A DNA stretch of 9,692 bases from CAYNOZ01 sp964398955. GTDB lineage: Archaea; Methanobacteriota_B; Thermococci; Thermococcales; CAYNOZ01. The stretch spans positions 1-9,692 of the forward strand of contig CAYNOZ010000059.1 of assembly GCA_964398955.1 (NCBI GenBank), written 5' to 3'. Below, piece by piece: positions 1 to 5,011 of the stretch; within the stretch, counting starts at the first letter, position 1; the number at the start of each line of letters is the position of its first letter. Below the pieces are notes generated by a model. That model did no database searches. It had not been told where the DNA came from and saw nothing but the letters and a program-made list of their open reading frames with translations. A program made the translations under genes and the position numbers.

Positions 1-57
1 GGAGTAATCAGAATAATCAAACCAGAATGGAAAAGAGAATTCTGGGACAAAGCATAA
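1..57 (+). CDS. C-terminal end of an unidentified upstream protein (partial)
   Basis: Frame 1 is open from the window edge to a TAA at 55-57 and encodes 18 residues, ending KPEWKREFWDKA. Third codon positions are mostly A or C, as in the next gene, which supports real coding. The fragment is too short to recognise a family; its mix of basic and aromatic residues suggests a soluble protein tail. A pyrimidine-rich tract follows it directly. Confidence 0.45.
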   Translation, partial: GVIRIIKPEWKREFWDKA

Positions 58-65
58 CCAAAAAA

Positions 66-90
66 CTCTCTTTTTCTTCCCTTCTCACTA
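66..90 (+). terminator. Possible U-rich terminator after the partial upstream gene
   Basis: A pyrimidine-rich stretch with a TTTTT run at 69-73 lies about 10 bases after the stop codon of the partial gene and before the TATA-like box of yjbQ. Archaeal RNA polymerase can terminate on U-rich tracts without a hairpin, and no hairpin is visible here. The call rests only on composition and position. Confidence 0.3.
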
Positions 91-103
91 TTTCAACAAA
101 ACC

Positions 104-112
104 AAAATATAC
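104..112 (+). promoter_or_regulatory. TATA-like box for yjbQ
   Basis: An AAAATATAC element is centred about 31 bases before the yjbQ ATG. With the usual archaeal spacing of about 25 bases, transcription would start near 133, giving a nearly leaderless message. A short AAGGT at 131-135 lies just before the ATG and could be a weak ribosome-binding site. This is a consensus match only; AT-rich DNA gives many chance matches. Confidence 0.35.
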
Positions 113-138
113 TATTCTAACCAAATAAAAAAGGTACC

Positions 139-540
139 ATGAACATAACCACGAAAAAAATTCCAATAACAACAAACCAAAGAACCGAATTCAAAGACAT
201 AACAAACAAAATAAAAAAACAAATAAACATAAAAGAAGGAAAAATAACCATCTACACACCACACACAACCTCAGGAATCACTATCAACGAAAATGAATCA
301 GGACTAGTACAGGACATGGAAAAAATCTTAAAAAAACTAGTAAAAAAAGAAGGATGGAAACACGACAAAATCGACAACAACGCAGACTCACACCTAAGAG
401 GAATGCTACTCAACACAAACGAATCAATACCAATAAAAAACGGAAAACTATCACTTGGAACATGGCAATCAATATTCTTCGCAGAACTAGACGGACCAAG
501 AAAAAGAAAAATAACCTCAACTATAATCGGAAAAAAATAA
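139..540 (+). CDS. yjbQ: YjbQ/UPF0047 family protein (secondary thiamine-phosphate synthase type)
   Basis: This 133-residue protein covers the whole UPF0047/YjbQ fold. The signatures are PHTTSGITINEN at 41-52, the histidine at 75 followed by NADSHLRGML at 81-90, and LGTWQSIFFAELDGPRKRK at 106-124. The conserved histidines (42, 75, 85) are the family's putative metal/active-site residues. Members show weak thiamine-phosphate synthase activity and can rescue thiamine mutants in bacteria, but the physiological role is unsettled, so the name is a family label. Third codon positions are almost all A or C. The gene stands alone on the plus strand and is convergent with the trmY unit. Family assignment is firm; function is not. 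Confidence 0.93.
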   Translation: MNITTKKIPITTNQRTEFKDITNKIKKQINIKEGKITIYTPHTTSGITINENESGLVQDMEKILKKLVKKEGWKHDKIDNNADSHLRGMLLNTNESIPIKNGKLSLGTWQSIFFAELDGPRKRKITSTIIGKK

Positions 541-642
541 TCACTTCAAAAGAACCTTTAAAACAAAAACAGCTAAAGAAGTCACTATCAATAATGGAGA
601 AGTAATAAAAACAAAATTATCTCCCTTATAAGCATAGATTAG

Positions 643-750
643 TCAAGAAGGAATATTTTCAAAAGATAAGAACCTACCCACAGCTGGAATCAGTAGAAAC
701 GCTACCCCCAACAATATGAGGACAATCCCTATCCAGCTCGTTTCCCTCAA
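643..750 (-). CDS. Possible 35-residue single-pass membrane protein after trmY
   Basis: Immediately after the trmY stop (TAG at 753-751), in the same frame, a TTG codon at 750-748 opens 35 codons ending in TGA at 645-643. The peptide is MRETSW, then the hydrophobic run IGIVLILLGVAFLLIPAVG (residues 7-25), then the short tail RFLSFENIPS: a credible single transmembrane helix. A GGTGG in the last codons of trmY sits 5 bases before the TTG, a good archaeal Shine-Dalgarno sequence, so translation could be coupled to trmY. I do not recognise the peptide. Alternatives are chance hydrophobic reading in T-rich DNA, or stop-codon readthrough giving TrmY a membrane tail, which I consider unlikely. Confidence 0.4.
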   Translation of the reverse strand: MRETSWIGIVLILLGVAFLLIPAVGRFLSFENIPS

Positions 751-1350
751 CTATCCCACCTTTTTCCTATCCAGTTCATTCTGGATTAAGGTTATTGATT
801 GTGTTGTGAAGTAACTATTAGGTCCTAAAGATATTTTCTGAGTTTCGTAATCATTTAAGTATTCGGTTACTCTTTCCGGTAATCCTACGTTATCTCCTAG
901 GATGTATACTGAGTCTTCTTTTACATCTTTTTTTCTTATATCTTCTCCATCTTCTTTTAGTATGTAGATGTTCTTATTTCTTCTTTTTTCTATTAGGTCT
1001 TTGAAGGATTTTCTGCTTATTTGTATTCCTGAATGTGTTTCTAACCATTCTTCATTTTTGAGGTCTTTTTTTCTTTTCAATGCTTTTTTTATCCATATTC
1101 CTATTTCTCTTTCGTTAGGACTGGCTTTTCTCAAATTTTTTCCGTTGAATGTTATTGTTATTGGTGGTTCTGGTTCTCCGTTTAGGTTTATGTAGATTTT
1201 TGTGTTTCTTCTCATGTCATGTGATAGCCATAGTGCTGATATTATTGATCTTGCCATTAGGTCCATTCTTCCTCCACTTCCGGGCAAATCTTTTATGTGG
1301 AAGTCTGATGTAGTTACTCCTTTATTTGAGTATATTATAAATTCTCTCAT
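751..1350 (-). CDS. trmY: tRNA (pseudouridine(54)-N1)-methyltransferase TrmY
   Basis: This 199-residue protein is a full-length TrmY (formerly DUF358), a SPOUT-class methyltransferase that uses S-adenosylmethionine to methylate N1 of pseudouridine 54 in the archaeal tRNA T-loop. Signatures are the N-terminus MREFIIYSNKG, DLPGSGGRMDL at 21-31, NGEPEPP at 57-63, and the knot and cofactor-binding segments LGDNVGLPE (151-159) and SLGPNSYFTTQSI (174-186). The ATG at 1350 has an AGGTG five bases upstream. The gene is divergent from pus10, which makes its substrate base, and the two share a 61-bp intergenic region. Codons end mainly in A or C, the opposite of the 5' part of pus10. The assignment is firm. 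Confidence 0.95.
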   Translation of the reverse strand: MREFIIYSNKGVTTSDFHIKDLPGSGGRMDLMARSIISALWLSHDMRRNTKIYINLNGEPEPPITITFNGKNLRKASPNEREIGIWIKKALKRKKDLKNEEWLETHSGIQISRKSFKDLIEKRRNKNIYILKEDGEDIRKKDVKEDSVYILGDNVGLPERVTEYLNDYETQKISLGPNSYFTTQSITLIQNELDRKKVG

Positions 1351-1364
1351 GGAAACACCTAAGA

Positions 1365-1392
1365 ACTATATATGTTTATATTAATATTGATT
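1365..1392. promoter_or_regulatory. Shared divergent promoter region of trmY and pus10
   Basis: The 61-bp gap between the two start codons holds a run of overlapping TATA-like sequence (TATATATG, then TTTATATTAATATTG) readable in both directions. For pus10, a TATA centred near 1380 would place the start near 1405, next to its GGTGG ribosome-binding site at 1403-1407. For trmY, the same element on the other strand would place the start near 1357, just before its ATG. It cannot be resolved from sequence whether one or two TATA boxes are used. Confidence 0.4.
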
Positions 1393-1411
1393 TGTATTAT
1401 TCGGTGGTTAT

Positions 1412-2632
1412 ATGGGTTTTGAGAAGAGAGATGAGTTGATTGATGAGGGTCTTTGTGATCATTGTCTTGGTAGGCAGTTTGCTGAGTTAAGTTATGGCTT
1501 GGAGAATTGGGAGAGAGGTGCGATTATACGGAGTAATCCAGATTTTGAGGAGGACGATCTTGTGAAGGAGAATGTTCCTGATAATGCCAGTATTGGTGGG
1601 GATTGTTTTCTCTGTGATGGTGTTTTTAATCGGTTAGATGAATTTGTTAACATGATTATTGAAGCTGTTTCTTCTTATGATTTTAATTCTATTTTAATAG
1701 GTACCAGACCTTCTAAAAAGATCAAAGAAAAGGAGAAGAAGTTCTGGGATAAATACGGTGATGAGTATTCAGAACCTATTAAGTCCGAGTTAAATAGGCT
1801 TATTGGGAAGAGAGTTCAGAGCAGGTTAGATGTAAGCGTTGACTTTAAGCGTCCTGACATAAATGCTGTTCTTGACCTTGAAGTTGAAGATGTTGAGTTA
1901 CAGGTTAATTCTATGTTGTTATATGGTCAATATAATAAGTATTCAAGAGAGATTCCTCAGACTGTTTGGCCTTGCTATAATTGTGGTGGTAGTGGTTGTG
2001 AGGAGTGTGATTATACTGGGAAGACGTATCAGGAGTCTGTTCAGGAGATTATTCAGGAATCTTTTATAGATGCTGCTAATGCAGATGATGGTAAGTTCCA
2101 TGGTGCCGGTAGAGAGGATATTGATGCTAAATGTTTCGGCAGAAGAGAGTTTGTTCTTGAATTAATGAATCCTAAGACACGAGACATTGATATAAAGAAA
2201 ATTCAAACCGAATTAAATAATTCACAAGACAAGGTAGAAGTTTTTGAAATGCAAACCACTCACAAAGATAAAATTAAGGAATTGAAAACTAAAAGAGCTG
2301 ATAAAACTTATCGAGCAACTGTAGAACTAAGTAAAGATATTCCAGAAACCGAACTTCAAAAATTAAATAATTTAGTTGGGACTATAGAACAAGAAACACC
2401 GCAGAGAGTGGATCATAGAAGAGCAAGTAAAACCAGAAAAAGAAAAATTCATAACATAGAATACGAAAAAATCGGTGAAGGTAAAATCGAATTAAAAGTA
2501 AAAGCTGAAGCAGGAACCTACATAAAAGAAATGATATCAGGTGACGAAAACAGGACAAAACCTAGCGTCAGCGAATTACTGAACCTAAAAGCAGAATGTA
2601 CAGAATTAGATGTCATAAACATTGAGAAGTAA
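1412..2632 (+). CDS. pus10: tRNA pseudouridine synthase Pus10
   Basis: This 406-residue protein is archaeal Pus10, which isomerises uridine 54 and, in many archaea, 55 of the tRNA T-loop. Four cysteines (C15, C18, C65, C68) form the N-terminal zinc-type site. The family's THUMP-like RNA-binding region would follow. A second cysteine set, CYNCGGSGCEEC (C188, C191, C196, C199), precedes the catalytic segment HGAGREDIDA (230-239), where D236 is the likely catalytic aspartate by analogy with RTD in TruA. The C-terminus has the basic EQETPQRVDHRRASKTRKR stretch typical of the family. The ATG has a GGTGG four bases upstream. Codon use flips within the gene: Glu is GAG in 9 of 9 cases among the first 60 codons, and GAA in 19 of 20 after about base 2200. 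Divergent from trmY, next enzyme in the same pathway. Confidence 0.95.
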   Translation: MGFEKRDELIDEGLCDHCLGRQFAELSYGLENWERGAIIRSNPDFEEDDLVKENVPDNASIGGDCFLCDGVFNRLDEFVNMIIEAVSSYDFNSILIGTRPSKKIKEKEKKFWDKYGDEYSEPIKSELNRLIGKRVQSRLDVSVDFKRPDINAVLDLEVEDVELQVNSMLLYGQYNKYSREIPQTVWPCYNCGGSGCEECDYTGKTYQESVQEIIQESFIDAANADDGKFHGAGREDIDAKCFGRREFVLELMNPKTRDIDIKKIQTELNNSQDKVEVFEMQTTHKDKIKELKTKRADKTYRATVELSKDIPETELQKLNNLVGTIEQETPQRVDHRRASKTRKRKIHNIEYEKIGEGKIELKVKAEAGTYIKEMISGDENRTKPSVSELLNLKAECTELDVINIEK

Positions 2633-2670
2633 CTCCAAATTAAAAAGAATATAATCTTAAGTCATATATT

Positions 2671-2690
2671 TCCCTAATTTTTTTATTTTC
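2671..2690 (+). terminator. U-rich terminator after pus10
   Basis: TTTTTTT at 2678-2684 and TTTT at 2686-2689 lie about 45 bases after the pus10 stop codon, directly before the 3' end of the convergent 64-codon gene. U-rich tracts of this kind serve as archaeal terminators without a stem-loop. Position and composition are the only evidence. Confidence 0.45.
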
Positions 2691-2693
2691 AGG

Positions 2694-2888
2694 TTATAGT
2701 ATGTTTAAGATGATTAGGATTTCGCTGTTTAGTTGTTGTAGTATTGTGATCCAGTAGTTTAAGACGCAGCCTACGAATATTACTAGTGAGGTTGGTTCTA
2801 TGTTCGTTGGTGGGGTTCTACATCCTAGTAGAAGTGGTATTCCGAAGAAAAATGCTAGTATGCCCACGAGTATTAGTTTCCATTTCAT
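2694..2888 (-). CDS. 64-residue hydrophobic membrane protein, unknown family
   Basis: I do not recognise this protein. It has two likely transmembrane helices (about residues 5-22 and 33-51), a proline-containing turn CRTPPTN at 23-29, cysteines at 23 and 41, and a hydrophobic tail. Coding is supported by third-position bias: 56 of 64 codons end in A or C, and of the eight exceptions three are ATG or TGG with no choice, the same pattern as trmY and truD. An ATG start at 2888 has GAGG and GTGAG motifs within 15 bases upstream and a TATA-like box about 47 bases upstream. It is tail-to-tail with pus10 and divergent from the ThiI-like gene. A lipobox (LLLGC) is superficially present but lies after too long a hydrophobic run, followed by a second helix, so a lipoprotein is unlikely. 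Confidence 0.6.
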   Translation of the reverse strand: MKWKLILVGILAFFFGIPLLLGCRTPPTNIEPTSLVIFVGCVLNYWITILQQLNSEILIILNIL

Positions 2889-2931
2889 TTATCTCACTGC
2901 CTCTTTAGTTTAAGTTTAATTTACTGAAGTA

Positions 2932-2939
2932 TTTATAAA
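2932..2939. promoter_or_regulatory. Palindromic TATA box between divergent genes
   Basis: TTTATAAA is a perfect 8-bp palindrome, 47 bases from the minus-strand 64-codon gene start and about 52 bases from the GTG of the ThiI-like gene. It could load TBP in either direction. A second TATA-like element, GTATAAAAA at 2971-2979, faces the plus strand and would imply a later start for the ThiI-like gene. Prediction from consensus only. Confidence 0.45.
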
Positions 2940-2987
2940 AGTTATGGTTCGCTACTTTTGAGGGAGAACTGTATAAAAAATTTTTAG

Positions 2988-3710
2988 GTGTATACATTGA
3001 TTTCAGAATATAATTTTAATGAGAGCGATGATAATGAAAGTAATTTAGGCGGGTTGAAATTAGTGTCTCTAATATCTGGTGGCATAGATTCTCCCGCAGC
3101 TGCTCACTTATTTCTGAAGAAGAATATAGAATTAGTCACCATTTACTTTCAATCATCCACGTTTTCAGATCCTAATAAAAAAGGTAAAGCATTGGAATCT
3201 ATTGAAATTTTATCGAATTTACATAACAAAGAAATTAAGGCATATATTATTCCTCATGCTCATATAATTGGAGAATTTTTAGAGAATTGCCCTGAGAAAG
3301 ATAAGAGATATACATGCATATTCTGTAGAAGGATGATGTTCAGAATTGCTGAGAGAGTGGTGGAAAAAGAAAGTGCAGAGGCGATCGTTACTGGAGAATC
3401 TCTTGGGCAAGTAGCTAGCCAAACATTAGACAATATAAGCATAACTTCTGATGCAATAGATACTCCTGTACTTAGACCTTTATTAGGTATGGATAAAGAT
3501 GATATAATTGAGAAGATAGCTAAGAAAATAGGTACGTTTGAAATTACTTCAGGTGGATCATCTTGTAGAGCTGTTCCGGAAAAACCAGAAGTTTTCGGAA
3601 GTAAAACCAGAATTGAAAGAATAGAAAAGAATTTAGGAATTAATCTAAACTCATTAATAACCGAATCTTTAGAAAACAGCGAAGAGAAAATGATCAAACC
3701 AAAAAAGTAA
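2988..3710 (+). CDS. ThiI-type PP-loop sulfurtransferase domain, without NFLD/THUMP
   Basis: The protein matches the C-terminal catalytic half of ThiI, the enzyme for 4-thiouridine at tRNA position 8. It has the ATP-pyrophosphatase loop SGGIDSP (30-36), the CxxC pair C110/C113 in YTCIFCRRMMF, GESLGQVASQTLDNI, and C193 in SCRAVPEKPEVF. In methanogen ThiI the equivalent CxxC and a third cysteine are needed for activity and bind an iron-sulfur cluster. The ferredoxin-like and THUMP domains that hold tRNA in full-length ThiI (about 170 residues) are absent, and a TAG directly precedes the GTG start at 2988, so they are not merely missed. The acidic first 22 residues are unconserved; TTG at 3054 (giving MKLVSLISGG) is a possible true start. 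Substrate is uncertain: tRNA s4U8, or another thiolation such as the thiamine thiazole. Confidence 0.85.
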   Translation: MYTLISEYNFNESDDNESNLGGLKLVSLISGGIDSPAAAHLFLKKNIELVTIYFQSSTFSDPNKKGKALESIEILSNLHNKEIKAYIIPHAHIIGEFLENCPEKDKRYTCIFCRRMMFRIAERVVEKESAEAIVTGESLGQVASQTLDNISITSDAIDTPVLRPLLGMDKDDIIEKIAKKIGTFEITSGGSSCRAVPEKPEVFGSKTRIERIEKNLGINLNSLITESLENSEEKMIKPKK

Positions 3711-3753
3711 ATAGAAAACCTAAGAAAAAATTTAAACCACTCAAATTTTAATT

Positions 3754-3808
3754 AAAGAATCTTAATTATTATTCTTATGAATAAGTTGTTATTCTTCACT
3801 TCTTATTC
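3754..3808. repeat. Cluster of TTATTC/GAATAA repeats upstream of the lrp gene
   Basis: TTATTCTT occurs at 3769-3776 and again at 3789-3796, exactly 20 bases apart. TTATTC recurs at 3803-3808, and its inverse GAATAA lies at 3779-3784. GAATAAG (3779-3785) and CTTATTC (3802-3808) form a 7-bp inverted repeat, and AAGAAT at 3755-3760 pairs with ATTCTT at 3771-3776. The stretch lies between the ThiI-like gene and an Lrp-family gene. It could be an operator array, a weak terminator hairpin, or chance in AT-rich DNA. Confidence 0.4.
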
Positions 3809-3812
3809 GATT

Positions 3813-3834
3813 GAAAATTTTCGTAGAAAAACGA
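3813..3834. promoter_or_regulatory. Candidate autoregulatory operator of the Lrp-family gene
   Basis: GAAAATTTTC at 3813-3822 is a perfect 10-bp palindrome; it overlaps TTTTC-GTA-GAAAA (3818-3830) and a TCGT/ACGA pair (3821-3834). Archaeal feast/famine (Lrp-type) regulators are known to bind GAAA-(few A/T)-TTTC inverted repeats, often upstream of their own genes. The site is just before the TATA-like box at 3839. Binding is inferred, not shown. Confidence 0.35.
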
Positions 3835-3838
3835 TTAA

Positions 3839-3846
3839 TTTAAAAA
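3839..3846 (+). promoter_or_regulatory. TATA-like box for the Lrp-family gene
   Basis: TTTAAAAA is centred near 3843, which puts a start site near 3868. That is after the first in-frame ATG (3862) and before the second (3877), which has AGGG at 3867-3870 six bases upstream. The arrangement favours translation from 3877. Confidence 0.45.
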
Positions 3847-3876
3847 CATAAATTCAATAATATGACAGGGAATATT

Positions 3877-4320
3877 ATGGTTGACGAAAAAGATTACAAA
3901 ATATTAGAGGAATTGAAGAAAAACTCAAGGCAAACCACAACCGAGCTCAGTAAAAAACTGGACATCCCAAGAACAACAATACACTACAGAATCAAAAAAA
4001 TGAAAGACGAAGGACTAATAAAAAAATTCACCGTAATCCCAAACTACGATCAATTAGACAAGGGAACCACAGCATACATATTAATCTCATTCGACCCCAA
4101 TGAAGGAGTAACACAACGAGAAACAGCATCCAAAATATCGCAGATGGACCGAGTACACGAACTCCATATAATATCAGGAGAATGGGACATAATGGTAAAA
4201 GTAAGAGGAAAAACAGCAGAAGAAATAGGGGACATAGTAGTAGACCAACTAAGAGAAATAGACGGAGTAGGACACTCAACAACCTGCGTAAGCTTTGAAT
4301 CAGTAAAAGAAGAAATATAA
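3877..4320 (+). CDS. Lrp/AsnC (feast/famine) family transcriptional regulator
   Basis: This 147-residue protein has the two-domain Lrp layout. The N-terminal winged helix-turn-helix MVDEKDYKILEEL...TTTELSKKLDIPRTTIHYRIKKM occupies residues 1-60, with the recognition helix near 31-42. The RAM effector/oligomerisation domain runs from about 66 to 140 and includes GEWDIMVKV at 101-109, the usual ligand-facing turn. Length is normal for the family. I chose the ATG at 3877 over 3862 because an AGGG lies six bases before it, the TATA-like box predicts a transcript starting between them, and the family usually begins MxxExDxxIL. Palindromes just upstream suggest autoregulation. The aldolase gene starts 61 bases after its stop with no clear promoter, so the two may be co-transcribed; the regulator's effector and targets are unknown. 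Confidence 0.92.
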   Translation: MVDEKDYKILEELKKNSRQTTTELSKKLDIPRTTIHYRIKKMKDEGLIKKFTVIPNYDQLDKGTTAYILISFDPNEGVTQRETASKISQMDRVHELHIISGEWDIMVKVRGKTAEEIGDIVVDQLREIDGVGHSTTCVSFESVKEEI

Positions 4321-4381
4321 AACCAGAAATGCCCTAAAGAAAAACACAAAAAACAACCGATCTACATAAATACGTGGTAAA

Positions 4382-5011
4382 ATGACAGAAGAGGAAGGAG
4401 TAATCAAATTCACATTAAACCATCAAAAAGAAAACAATCTAAAAAACGAAGACATAAGAGATCTGAACTACTACAGACATATACTATGGAAAAAAGACTT
4501 AATAGGAGTTTACCCATCAAATCATGAAAAATTTCCAAATATAGGATTCGGAAACATAAGCAAAAAAACCGAAGACGGTAAATTCATCATAACCGGAACG
4601 CAAACCGGGGAAAAAAAGAAATTAGAACCAGAAGACTACGCATTAGTAGAAGAAGTTAATCTAAAAGAAAACCATGTAAAATCAAAAGGCATGACAGAAC
4701 CCTCATCCGAATCATTAACACACGCAGCAGTCTACAAAGCCGATAAAGACATCAACTGCGTAATCCACGCTCACTCACAAAAAATCTGGGAAAAATACAA
4801 GGAATTAGGACTATACTACACAAAAGAAAACGCTGAATACGGCACACCAGAACTAGCTGAAGAAGTGCAGAGACTATTCAACGAAACAAAAGTCAAAAAG
4901 AGAAGAATCTTCGTACTATTAGGACATGAAGAAGGAGTAATAACATTCGGCAAAAACTGTGAAGAAGCATTAGAACCACTATTAATAGCCTTAGACAGGG
5001 TGAATGAATGA
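4382..5011 (+). CDS. Class II aldolase/adducin-family protein
   Basis: This 209-residue protein keeps the full class II aldolase site. It has GFGNISKK near 56-63, TGTQTGEKKKLEPEDYALV, E110 in PSSESLTHAAVYKA (the position of the catalytic glutamate in L-fuculose-1-phosphate aldolase), the zinc-ligand pair H129/H131 in VIHAHS, and H182 in LLGHEEGVITFG as third ligand. Family members carry out zinc-dependent retro-aldol cleavage or related reactions on sugar phosphates; the substrate cannot be read from sequence. The N-terminal 35 residues are extra and charged. Its TGA overlaps the wecB ATG (ATGA), so the two are translated as a coupled pair and probably share a pathway in nucleotide-sugar or surface-sugar metabolism. 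Codons end mainly in A or C. Confidence 0.88.
   Translation: MTEEEGVIKFTLNHQKENNLKNEDIRDLNYYRHILWKKDLIGVYPSNHEKFPNIGFGNISKKTEDGKFIITGTQTGEKKKLEPEDYALVEEVNLKENHVKSKGMTEPSSESLTHAAVYKADKDINCVIHAHSQKIWEKYKELGLYYTKENAEYGTPELAEEVQRLFNETKVKKRRIFVLLGHEEGVITFGKNCEEALEPLLIALDRVNE

Noticed and set aside
354..605. 83-codon plus-strand frame overlapping yjbQ
   Set aside because: Shifted-frame shadow of yjbQ, rich in Lys/Arg/Asn from A-rich DNA; no motif.
743..760. TAG readthrough or pyrrolysine insertion to extend TrmY by a membrane helix
   Set aside because: TrmY is already full length (199 residues) and no pyl gene or readthrough structure is visible; a separate coupled small gene is the simpler reading.
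968..1384. Plus-strand open frames opposite trmY
   Set aside because: Antisense shadows with only composition-driven hydrophobic sequence; trmY is a complete match on the other strand.
2694..2888. Lipoprotein call from LLLGC at residues 19-23 of the 64-residue protein
   Set aside because: No charged n-region of normal form beyond two lysines, and a second hydrophobic helix follows; a two-helix membrane protein fits better.
3260..3697. 145-codon minus-strand frame opposite the ThiI-like gene
   Set aside because: Antisense to conserved PP-loop and cysteine motifs; no independent start signals or recognisable domain.
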